NCBI GenBank assembly: GCA_009869945.1
Contig: WIXG01000222.1
Coordinates: 1-64,000 of the forward strand
Origin: Mesaphorura yosii
Taxonomy: Eukaryota; Arthropoda; Collembola; Poduromorpha; Tullbergiidae
Length of the DNA stretch: 64,000 nucleotides
Direction: 5' to 3'
Of the stretch, positions 10,301 through 21,289 are shown one piece after another. Positions within the stretch are counted from its first letter, which is position 1, and each line of letters opens with the position of its first letter. Below the pieces are notes generated by a model that was not told the origin of the DNA, searched no databases, and was given only the letters and a program-made list of their open reading frames with translations. The position numbers and the translations under genes are program-made.

Positions 10301-13300
10301 ATTGTTGGAACCACATCATTGAATGAGACCCTTGAAAAAGTACCGTAATGTTTTCAGGTCAATGTCCGTCCGTCCTCAACTCCGCGTGCCTGCTATCCAC
10401 TTTGATAGATGCTGCTTCGGCGTGGTTAATTTTGTCACGTCATGCCTCAACCTTCCCAAGAACTATCTTCCATTGTTAAACCACAAGTGCAGCAAGACAG
10501 GCAACAATCAAGTCAGGAATAGTGAGATTGAGCCTCCCGCGTGGCATTTCAGGAAGAAAACTGATCATCTTCCTCATTTGCATCGAATGAACAGTTACTT
10601 CTTCCTTTCCGAATTGATGCTAACAATATCCTCATTCACAGTGTAAATACCAACAATCGGGTTGCGCACGTGATTCACTTTTCAACGTGTGCGTGTGGCA
10701 ACCTCATTCTGTAATATCTGCAAATTGTACGAGCGGAAGATGGCAAACGTTCTAGAATGTCTCCATCCGCTAACACAAAACAACTGTAAATTATTACGAC
10801 TTGTTTTCTTATTGTTACTTTTACGACTGCGAACAATTGATGGTCAGGTTCATCTGTCTCGTTACTCGCACCTCTTTGACAGTTGACTTCTTTGGTGGCC
10901 ATGGTCGTGACCCTGACTCTCAAGGAAGAAGCTCTTCTTCTTGCGCTGCACGGAGAGATTCACCAATACAACAACAACAGTAGTAATTCGTGCATTCATT
11001 TCGCTTTTATTCACAGTTGTCTTATCAAATCATACCGTGAATGACTTCGCCATACCAAAAAAACGAGAAGGTTGCTGAAAATTTAAATTAAGCAATCAAA
11101 TTAGATTGAAATTATGCGTATACGTAATGCGATTTCATGAACATGTACGTGCAACTAAAGCAACTCTCCAAAACGGGGTCCCTCGTTTTGTCTATCTTTT
11201 GTTCTGTTTAGGTTCCGCGTTTCAGACTTCAATTTTTATTCATCCAACATTTGTGACAAAAGTGACAACAAAGGAAATGAGGTGCTGCTGGACGAAACTG
11301 AAACTTCACAATAATATTTCATGTTGCCTTTTCCGAGTTGGGTCCAATTCCTTTCGGCATTTTCGTGCATTTGCATTAATCCATTTCTTCTTTCCCTTGC
11401 TCATTGAACGTGAAACGCCATTTGAAAAGGATTACTTATTTTATTCTCCTTAAATCAAGTTATACAAGTTGTTCCGGACAGTGAACTGGTCACTCCAGTC
11501 GCTTGCCTGAATGGTTCACTGCTGTCGGACTAAATTTAGACTCACACACTTAAGAAACGGGCAGAGAGTAAAAGTAGAAATCGACGCTGCGTTGCGCGAG
11601 AATGAAATGGAAAGGGCACTTAAATAGAAAGGTTGTTTCTATTTTTCGGCTATTTTGGAGGGAATCGGAAGAGAATGAACCGATTCGCTTGGAACCAGTC
11701 GAATATCTTCATTGTCTTAATGCAAGCGACTACGTTCATGTAAAAATTGTCTGAGGAAAAGGAAATGCCCAGCTTGCGCTCGAACTGAGAAAGGAGAAAC
11801 ACTTTGGGCTCGGACACAAAAAATATGAATAATGTGCCGAATTAATAAATCTGAATGAAAGGTAAACGGGTGAAAAAAGCGAGTTGCTAAGCCGGTTTTG
11901 GAAAATTACGCAATTTTTATCCTACGGAGAATTCTTTGTGTCTTCATTAGCGGTCATTATGGACTATGTTGTCCGGTTTAAATGCCAACTGTGCAATTTT
12001 TACAACTGCTGTGATATTTTTAGAGCAGAGCGCAAGTCGGTTGGCATCTGCCGTATTCCTCTTTTTCCTTTATGAATGGAGCTCAGTGAGAATGAGGAAC
12101 CCGTTCTTATGAGAAACCGGTACGGAAGTAAACGGATTTAATGCCAGGAGAATTTTTCTCCAGTGCACGCGAGATTTGCAACGTGCAAATTAATTGAATA
12201 GTAAAGTACGACGTGGATTGAGGTTGAGTCGTGACGACTGGTTCAGTAATCATAGAAGCTCATTAGTTTTCCATAGGCAAGGTGATGAATGGGAGAAGTG
12301 GGCACATGAGTCAGGTCCAATCTGAGTTTTGTTGTTGTTAGGAGGCATTCAACTATCGTAATGTTTATATTAACTTTTTGCACATTATACACATAATACG
12401 CGCATTATTGCAATCAGCCGCCTCGTTTCGTTCGTGTATTTCTCCTTCCTTCTTTTTATGAAGCTTCCCATATTATGCAAATCCGCGATTTTACTCTTGT
12501 GTGAGAATGACCTCTCGAAACTTGGTGAAGTTGAAGTTGTTGACGCGTCCTTTCCGTCTTTTCCTCAAACACCTTCCTACCACTTAACCCAACTCACGGG
12601 TCGTAATCGCCTGTGATGTAATCACTCTTCATTACCTTCGTCGTGCTTTGGTGCCGTCACAACATCACCCACTCGATGTGCGAACACTGCTTTCATTTCA
12701 CGCTCGTCTGCAATTCGCATTTACTTTCTCTTCCTGGAGAGCAAACTTATCGTTCGCAGTGAGACATACGTTGACCACCGGCGGCGACGGGGGCCGATCA
12801 GTCCGCCAGCCACTGCAGCCAGCGGTTCATTGGCGTGGTTTAAGCACCGCACCGAGAGAATTCTCAGCATTCTTGCCGTGTAGGCAGAGCGAGTGCAACT
12901 AATTGAATGTATTGTTGGGGTCTCTTGTAGTGGCTGCCAACAATGTTGATGGGAGCGCATTTACCCAGAATGAGTGGAACCCATGTAAGTGCAAGGGAAG
13001 AGATTATGTGTCTTGTTTAAGGAAGCATTTCACAATCGTACAGGATTCACTGCTCGGTCTCATTTGGTACTTCTATTTCTCTCACTTCATTCTTGTGTGC
13101 ACTGTACTCTTCTTTGCTCCGCTCTAACTCGTCGCTGCTGGTTGGGGGTAGCACACATCTCGAGACCAATTTGGTCTTCATGGAGAAAACTAAGCCACTT
13201 TTACCACCGCACAAGCACCACCGCGCATCACAACTGTACTCGTGTTGTCAGTCTTGACATTTAGTTTAGTTTCCGTACAGAAGACTTCTCCCAGTCTCAA

Positions 13301-13333
13301 TTCTACTCTTGTTATCAATCATCTCTCGAAAAC
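7386..13333. other. Gene-poor region between UBE3C and the mille-pattes homologue
   Basis: About 6 kb in which no conserved protein gene, spliced frame or RNA gene could be recognised on either strand. Open frames are short and lack family motifs. It holds the UBE3C promoter at its left end, a short AT microsatellite, and presumably regulatory DNA of the adjacent developmental gene (inference). Confidence 0.5.
7503..7526. repeat. (AT)n microsatellite
   Basis: About eleven AT dinucleotides in a row, some 120 bases upstream of the UBE3C start codon. Confidence 0.9.
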
Positions 13334-13372
13334 TATATAAATACCCTCGGCTCTAACGAATCTCTTGTCAGT
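13334..13372 (+). promoter_or_regulatory. TATA box plus initiator of the mille-pattes homologue
   Basis: TATATAAATA at 13334-13343 is followed by TCAGT at 13368-13372, the arthropod initiator. The predicted start A is 13370, which puts the TATAAA core at about -34, slightly further than the usual -31. The first small ORF begins 92 bases downstream. The pairing in correct order and orientation just ahead of the peptide ORFs is good support for a focused promoter. Confidence 0.7.
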
Positions 13373-13461
13373 AACGCTCCTTCCTTACCCAAGGTGACAG
13401 TTGAACGTAATCTGAGCAAGAAAACGAGAAAAGTGAGACTCATTGATAGAATCAGCTCATC

Positions 13462-13503
13462 ATGGCTTCTGGACCAATTCTGGACCCCACTGGACTGTAT
13501 TGA
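13462..13503 (+). CDS. mlpt: mille-pattes/tarsal-less/polished-rice peptide 1
   Basis: A 13-residue ORF, MASGPILDPTGLY, that ends exactly at the motif. The LDPTGLY ending is the hallmark of this arthropod family. In insects these peptides bind the ubiquitin ligase Ubr3 and trigger partial proteasomal processing of the transcription factor Shavenbaby/Ovo. They control segmentation, tarsal joints, cuticle hairs and tracheae. The start context is strong (A at -3, G at +4), and it is the first ATG after the predicted transcription start. A second peptide of the same kind follows 103 bases on, with no ATG between. Far too short for ordinary gene finders. Function is inferred from the family. Confidence 0.93.
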   Translation: MASGPILDPTGLY

Positions 13504-13606
13504 GACGTCAGCTTCCAGCGCGTGAAGACTCAACTAAACACGCACGTCAACATCTCATCCGCACTTCTCACCGAACCGAATTCTCCGGAGTCTGACCATC
13601 AGAGCC

Positions 13607-13648
13607 ATGGACCCACCGGAGAAGCTGGACCCGACCGGTCTCTACTGA
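13607..13648 (+). CDS. mlpt: mille-pattes/tarsal-less/polished-rice peptide 2
   Basis: A second 13-residue ORF, MDPPEKLDPTGLY, identical to peptide 1 over the last seven residues but different before them. The codons for the shared motif differ at several third positions, so conservation is at protein level. Start context is strong (G at -3, G at +4). It sits on the same presumed transcript as peptide 1, in a different frame, which makes the RNA polycistronic as in insects. Insects usually carry three or more LDPTG peptides; only two were found here. Confidence 0.93.
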   Translation: MDPPEKLDPTGLY

Positions 13649-13697
13649 GCGCAATTATCAACTCATTCCAACCAAGACGTACAAATCCATTCGTCGA

Positions 13698-13838
13698 ATG
13701 ATGGACGCACATTGTCAATCATTAGATAAGCCATGGCCATTGTCAACAAAAGCAGTTCAACCAGCCGTAAGTCTCACTGTTCCATTTCGCTTAAAAATTG
13801 CTTCGCCACTTATTTTGCTGCGAGAGAGTCAAAAATAG
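13698..13838 (+). CDS. Third ORF of the mille-pattes transcript, possibly spliced
   Basis: The next ATG pair after peptide 2 (13698 and 13701; the second has the better context) opens a frame without the LDPTG motif, beginning MMDAHCQSLDKPWPL. Read straight through it gives 46 residues and stops at 13838. A good splice donor (GCC then GTAAGT) at 13767 cuts the frame after 23 codons, so the real protein may continue in an unidentified downstream exon. Insect homologues also carry an unrelated extra ORF after the motif peptides. Whether this one is translated is unknown. Confidence 0.35.
   Translation: MMDAHCQSLDKPWPLSTKAVQPAVSLTVPFRLKIASPLILLRESQK
13767..13772 (+). other. Candidate 5' splice site in the mille-pattes transcript
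   Basis: GTAAGT, a perfect donor core, lies 118 bases after the stop of peptide 2. No matching acceptor exon could be chosen from sequence alone. Confidence 0.4.
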
Positions 13839-16800
13839 AAACACTTTCTCATGTCAACTGTGCTTCAACAAAGCCCTTCCTATCGAGAGTCTCATTTTTT
13901 ATGACGGTCAGTCGTCAATCGCGGTAGCGTCGTCAGCTCTTGGCACACAGACATGCATTTCGCTGTACTTTTTGGGTGGCTGTTGTTCTTGCACCCTTGT
14001 GGACTCACATTTGCACACTCGATACACTTTTAACTTCTGGCCTTTTTAGCCACTTGCATTGTCGAGTGGGAACAGGTTAACCTACTAATACGTAAACTCT
14101 ACTGGTGTCAACCATAATCTCTTGCGGCTAGATATAGACATGCACCTCACCTTTAAAAAGAGGGTCCCAGAAATTCAAATCCTGGTTTGCCCTTTCTAAT
14201 TGATTCTGCAAAAAGTATTACGAATGTCTATCTATAGCTGTCATTTCGTATTCATTATTCCGCATTGTGCCTGTTTTCACTTTCTTTCCTCTTCTCAACC
14301 AATTCTCTGTCCTTTTCTCTTTTCGCCATCGTTCTATAAGGAAATCGCGCTCTAAACAAGCATCTCATTCAGGCGTCAGTTTCAATCTCACTTTCATTTC
14401 ACTAATTGCGTCGCTTTTGAATCAGTACTACAATTTATATTTTGAATGTTACTTTTAACGTCTGTATCGCGTGTAAATTCTTTGCCATGACGCATGAAAT
14501 TGGTCAATTTTTCTGTCCCAAGCCTTCTTTCAATTTCGTGCGACGGAATTCGGGGTTGAGTTATAACTACGACGAAGTCAGAAGGTAAAGTCTCATGAAA
14601 TGGGAAGCATTTTAAATGCATTAAAAGCTTAGTTTGATAAAAGTTTATGAGGAAACTATTTTAATGTCTTTCAAATGAAATTATTGAAATGACACGGATT
14701 GCTTTGGGTTTTGTGCCAAAATTAATGCGAATGCTAATATCATGTTAGCGTTTTATACGGCACATGACCAGTGCAATATTGCAGAATGTATTTCAAGTTT
14801 AGGTCTTCGTGCAGTGCTCTTCCGGGTTACACCCTGACCATACCAACGTAATGCAGTATCGTAGCCTTGTAACTAGCGCATGAACCTTTACCTGCATCGA
14901 AACATTTTAACATGAGTGCACTTCGTTCTGATCCATCACAGATGTTGCTCTTCATCTGTTTATTCTGCTCACGTGCCAAAATTGCTTATGAATGAAACGT
15001 TACAAGTATAAATGAGCTAATTGTAAACGCCTTTCGGTAAACACTTTGGCTTCTTGGTCACGAAATTTACAAAAAAATGGAGCACATCTTGATTCTTGAC
15101 CTGGCAGATTTCTTTATTATAGAACCTACTTTCGTGTGCTATTTATGTGTCTTGTTCTCTTTCAGTAATGTAATCCGACACTCATAATAAAATATGTTTA
15201 TGTGTCTGTCTGCATGCAGAGAAGGGTTGCAGGCATCCTTTGCTTTGTCCCAGCGAGTGTGACACATTGCCCAATTCGCAAGTTACATGATGCGACATAA
15301 AATTTTCCCCGTTTTTCCGCTGAGACGACTGGGAATCCGGACTGAGCACTTGTGAGACACGTCGCTTGTAAATTATAATCTTAGTACTCTGACTCTGACA
15401 TGTCGCAAAAGCAAAAAGAAACAAATAATTTGTAACACTAACCACTTTTCTTTAAAAATTGTGCTTCCTTAATAAAATTTGATGATACTGCTGCTTTACT
15501 GCGTAGCCCAAGAAGCAAATGTCAAAAGATGTGAAAGATCCCATTTAGGTTGCAAAATTTAATGCCATTTGAAATATGATTCTTCTCCTTTATTTCAATA
15601 TTTACTCTTCGATTTTCTCATGGGAAATTTTGGCAAGAATTTCAAGCCTTGGCGAAAGAGAATTCGCTATCAGTATGAACTTGAGTACGCCGGATACAAG
15701 CTCATGTGGGATTACAATTTGAGTGTGACCATGACCACCGTGCATAAAATATTGCGTTATAAATCCTATGCATGTTTAATATTTTAATGTAAAAATGATT
15801 CAGCCAAAAGTGATGAAGGAATTTTAATCGGTCTTTATTCATGGTGTTGAATCTGTAGAGATTTAAATAAATTTACAGACAGCAGAATTTCCTATTTCAG
15901 GGCTTACGCCTAAGCTAACTTTTAGACCTGTTGACGTGCTGACGCATCACCAGCAGTTTTACAATGGCTAGTGCGACGTCGGGACAACTGAGACATTGTC
16001 TGTCTGGCAGCCAAATTTTATTTTATTTTTGTACTGAAACGAACCTCCTGTTTATGACGCCTCCATTCCTTCATGGTCGAAAGCGGTCAATTTATACTGT
16101 ACAATGTTATTAACAGTTTCGCGATATTTTTCAATCACAATAATGATCTATTTGTGTAAACTCTCGAAATGTAAGGGATAAGGACATGAATGAATGGTAT
16201 ATTCGATTTGGGATTAGAAATAGGGGAAAAAGGCAGACCTTCTATTCACCAGTTCACTACTTGGAGAGAAAGAAATAATAATTATATTATTAGCCTGCAA
16301 ACTTATTCTGACTTGGTCGATCGTCAGACAATAATAATGGCTTTATTTTTATTTATTTTCTTCAAAAGATTTCTCCGGTCAAAATTATTACACTTTAAAG
16401 ATCTTCAGTGTAATTGTCATGTTAAACTCGAAATTGATGATCGCGTACCTCAAACCCATGGAATCAGGGAAAGATGCTTCATTTAATGTCAAGAATTGAC
16501 CAACGTCGTGCATTCCTTGCAGTATGTAATCTGTTGCCCGAATTTCTTAGAATTCTGAGTGTGAGGATGGATGTCAGGGCCTCACTCTTAGGGAGTCTCA
16601 CATTTCTCAGGTCTTTCAAATGCGGCATTAAAGTTAAGGCCCTTGTAGTGAACGCATCCTCCGGCGACAAATTTTTAATATTGGGATCTCATTTTTGCAA
16701 TGGACATGAAGTCTTCGAGTTTGAAGTGCATCTGGAAGCATTTTTTTTGTAGGAAAAGGGTTTTCCGTTCATCTCGTTTTTATGCAAGTTTTTATCTCAG

Positions 16801-19800
16801 AATTCGAATTTTTGTGCATACTACTTTGTACACGTGCGTGCGATCTCCCGAGCATTTTTTGCTGTTACAATTTTTAAATAAATTGTCGTAGAATTTTGAA
16901 AGAAGAAATCTTAATAATTTTGAGGACACAAAACCTTCTTCCCGTTGGGGAAAAAAATACATAATTTACATAATTTTTTGAGTCATACTAATGTTGAAAC
17001 ACCATCGGTGAATACAGGCTCTTTCCTCTCAAGATTCAAGAGCGCAGTTCATCATACGATGGTGTTTACTAACAAAAGCAGCGAGTGACCTTTGTAGCGA
17101 TAAGCTCCCCGGGCATGTAAATAATCACAAAGGTACGCCTGGTTGTATTTACAATGTCAAGCAGCCGTTTCAATAGTTTTGAACAAAACTCACGAGAAGG
17201 GTTATCGTTTTGGGTGAGCAGATCAAAACTTTCAATCTCAGTCTCAATCTCGATTACTGCATTCGTGTTGCATGGGCTCAAATGATAACCATTCATTGAC
17301 TTGCTTCATGTTACGTAATGCTTGTCTGCGCCTTCAAGACGAAGCAGGAAGGAGAAACTGCACACGATGCATGCGATCGTGATTCTTCTTTCCTTGTCTG
17401 CACTCCATTGTTGAGATGCATTGTTTTGCTTCCTTGTCCAGGGTTGATGATTTCAATGTTGTCTAGTCAAGATTCGCATCGCGTACAGATGGAACAGCAT
17501 TCGCATGCAACTCGAGTTTAAGTGATCCAGAGATAACGCCTTGGTCTGCGCAACAGCTGTGAAGACGCTTTCCATTCACTTGCTTCCTGCATCGCGGCTT
17601 TACGGTGCAAATATAATCGCAAAAGCACAAGTCAAGGATTTGCCATTCGTATGCATGCGAAAAAGATGTGCGCTAAATGAATGCATAAGCTTTATTATTA
17701 TTATTATTATTATTGTATGGTTGATGGTCAGAGTCAGACATTGGCCTCGAGTCACCGTTAAAGGCCGATGCACTTTTATTCTAATGCCTCCAGCTAACGA
17801 CTAACCTACTCTTTTCCCATAAGAACCACTTTTACCATCGTAAAGCAGTCGTAGCAAGGTAGCATTACATCATACGCGTATAACAATCACCTTGTCGCAA
17901 CAATTGCACATGTTGATTTACTCTCTCAGCTGTTTCCCCACTACAACTACAACATCGGGAGATCGCAACACATCTGCGGTCGGCTAAGTGGCGACGTGCC
18001 GTGAGGGAAAGCTTCACACTTTTCATAACCCTTTTCTCGTTGAAGGCGTTGATCTTCACACGACATGTAACACGCCCGGCCAAATTAGCAATGAAAGTAC
18101 AACAGCCGAAATTGATGAATGGAAGACTCTCATTCATAAACCCATTTAGTCAGCTTTCACTTCAACCCTCGTCTTTCCCACATTCACGTAAACTCTTGCG
18201 ACATACGTCAGATGCCTCAAATGAAATTCATCCGGGTTCTCATGTTAACGAGAAGACTCGGGAACATAAGTGGTGTAAATGTTGCACGTGTTGCGTACGT
18301 TCGAAAGTGATACAATGAGCGAAATATACAGTTAGAAATGTTGCCATCAAAACTACCGGTTGGGCGATGACGGTACAAATGGAACAAGTGAAGCACTGTG
18401 AAGATGTAGGAAGTGAAACTGGGATTTATAAAAAGAAAATGAATTTTGAGATCACGTCCATTAAGGAAGCAGAAGGAGCGCTCGAATCGCTTCGCCATTT
18501 CTGGGAAAACAATCCGCACCTTTTGTTGGCGGCTGTGGCACACCTTTCTCTCAGTTCGGGACAAGTGGACTTAAAAAACAAGGAAGGGAAATGTGTGCGC
18601 AAACAAAATGAAGCAACGAGTGCCGCATTCCTTCTGTTTTGTTTGGGCTCTGAAAGAACAGTTATGTTTTTGTTAATGACGGTAGTAGTGTTTTATGTCG
18701 TGGATCAAATTAGTAGTGGAAGGAGGAAGAAGGTTCTGTACAATGATTCATTCAGGGTGAATGAGAGTGAGTCAAAAAGAAACGGGATCCAACATCTTTA
18801 AATGTAGGAAAAAATGTGTTCCTCGTTCTTTGTTTGTGCTCGTCAATATTTTAAAAATATTTCGTTCGGGTGTCTTCTGCTTCCTCCTCTATCTCCCCAT
18901 TGATCGGCATCTTCCATCAAGGTGCAATTATTCCCTTCGATTCACATAAATCTTGGCCTGGCCCGGGCACTTCTGCTCAGATTCCCCAAGAAAATTGAAT
19001 ATTACCGTAATCTGCGTATGTGCTTTCGTTGTCCTCATTCCGGGCTTGATTACCTTTTACGTTCACTTCTACTTGAACTGAATTGCACCTTCTTCGTCCC
19101 GTCGCAGTAGATGGGCTGTTATGAATACTCGTCCCACAACTCTTTACTTTTTTAACATCTCACTGCATCGGGCCATTGCCATGCACAGCGCTCAGGTTGT
19201 GTTCTCAAATAATTTCGATTAACGGTTTCTCTGAGATTTCGAGGAAGTTGTTTGACGCCCGGTTAAAATGCCTTGTTTTCGGGAAATTTCGAGCGGCTTC
19301 TGAAGCCGGTGTGCGTACGCGCGCAGGACGAGAAATCTGACCCTCTCATAATGCGATCGATTATAATAATGAGTGTTATGGTGTAAAATGTACAGTTGCC
19401 CAATTAACTTTATTACAACAAATTATTTTTACGGCAGCGCATTAAGAGGCATTAAATGCGACGCATTATGGTGCTTGAGTCACGTACTCTTATGTTGAAC
19501 AAGGTCACAATGACCTAATTTGTGCCTAAATTATTCGTCTGAAGCACGAATTTGGAGACTCGGAACTAAATCGTATGCAAAGATGTGTTTTTTCATTCTT
19601 GTCGTGGGTGGGTGGAAATCTCGAATTCTTGTCTGGCTTTCACAAACCGCAGTGTACATCCGGTTGTTGCGCAGGACACAAGCGCAGTATTTCTAGGTGC
19701 ATTTTATCTGACAAGGTTGAAGGACTGGACATGAAAGTATTTAATTTGAGAGCATCTCACCTGTAATGTCCACAGATTGTTAAATTCCATTCTTTTTATA

Positions 19801-21289
19801 TTTAGACTCCTAACAATGGTCCTGCCGTCGCTGCTGCAACAATTCCATTCCGAAGTTACATCAACGGCGATTCAGTTTGGAAACCCGGATCTTGTAATCG
19901 AGTAACCTGAAGCAGAGGACCCGTGACCGCGTGAAATGGAAGAGGACGGCAACACAAATTCGTAATACAATTCCATAAGAGAAATTGTGCCTCAAAATAG
20001 CCACACGAAAACAACTCAGCAAGATATTGGAATAATTTAACATCATTTTTATTTTGAACAGAATGTTGCATGGCTTTTATTCTTGTTCTAAAAATTTGGA
20101 ATTCCAGATAATTTAAAAGTTCTGTATTGCTTTGTTTGATCCTTTCAACATGTACGTTTTAGTGCTTAGTTGTCGCGCTTTGTATGTTAACACTATTTTC
20201 TGATTGTGGGATTAGTCGACAATCATCCAAACGAATATCACAGCCCATGTACGAATGGAAGACTGAATATTTACAAATAAGGGAAAACAACTGCGAATTT
20301 GTGCTCTGCCTTACACTTATTCGATGCTCAAGACCTGCGATCTATGGCTCATTCATTCAATAATGCAATATCCGAATCTCAATTTCGATTCTGTCGAGAA
20401 ATGTATGCAGTTTTTGCTCATCTTGTTCAATATGGATGCTTAGTAAGTGCTTTCGTTTTGTGTGAATAAAATATCAACCTGAGGCTGTTCAGAGTCTACG
20501 AATGTTAAAGGTGACACTGTGCTAATTCAACTCAATGTTAGTTACTCCATTGTTGTCCTACTCTACAAAGTTTCCTAAGTCTAAGAGTAAATGTAATTGA
20601 TTTACACTTTTGTTATTGTTATTGCTGAGATGAATTTCATGTGACTTTGCTTTATTACAAAAAAATTGAAAATCTAAAAATGTACATAATTTATATACCC
20701 CAAAGCCAGATTTGTGTTTGTTTGTGAATGAATGAGCCGTAACTTATTCAGAAACTAAAATAAGAATGATCACTGAACATCAAAACGATGATTGCGACGC
20801 ACACAAAATATGAAATTCAGATAACTTTGTAATCGCCATTTGAGTTAGCAATGAGATGTCAGCAAAAAAAAAATTGAAGAATATAATTGGCCTTTAGTTG
20901 TTCAAATTGTACCCAATGCTTTTGTGTGAATCCCACAACAGAGAATAAACAAAGGCTTATTTTGTTCGTTTTGGTGTATTTGAGCCACTCAAAATAATCG
21001 AACTTGGTGTGCTGTTCAAATGTTCAAATCCGTAAAACGAACGACGAGCATTAACTGCATCGTGCAACTGGAAATGTCGCAGCGTGCCCCAGCTTTTAAT
21101 CAAACACTTATTTGGAAACAATCAGGCTTTAATGAGCATCTCAATGAATTCAATATCAGCACAGGTGCTCTGCATTACATAGATAAGTTAGAATGTCGTG
21201 AAGCTATAAAGTTCGTGACGTGAGCATATCAATACAGTGCCCATCCTGAATAGTCTCTACTACTAATTTGACTTGATCTGCCATTGAAT
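13839..21289. other. Gene-poor region downstream of the mille-pattes homologue
   Basis: About 7.4 kb without a recognisable protein or RNA gene. Open frames are short and match no family. It may hold 3' exons of the mille-pattes transcript and distant control elements, but none can be pinpointed. A TTA microsatellite lies at 17692-17714. Confidence 0.5.
17692..17714. repeat. (TTA)n microsatellite
   Basis: Nearly eight uninterrupted TTA units. Confidence 0.9.

Noticed and set aside
12903..13264. Open frames just upstream of the mille-pattes promoter
   Set aside because: They lie before the predicted transcription start, match no family, and have no splice sites leading into the peptide ORFs.
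18367..18801. A 144-codon plus-strand frame in the downstream desert
   Set aside because: No domain, low-complexity ends and no neighbouring compatible exons. Length is within what chance allows in 7 kb.
20236..20245. TATCACAGCC, the seed region of the miR-2/miR-13 family
   Set aside because: The following bases do not continue the mature miRNA, and no hairpin arm is seen nearby.
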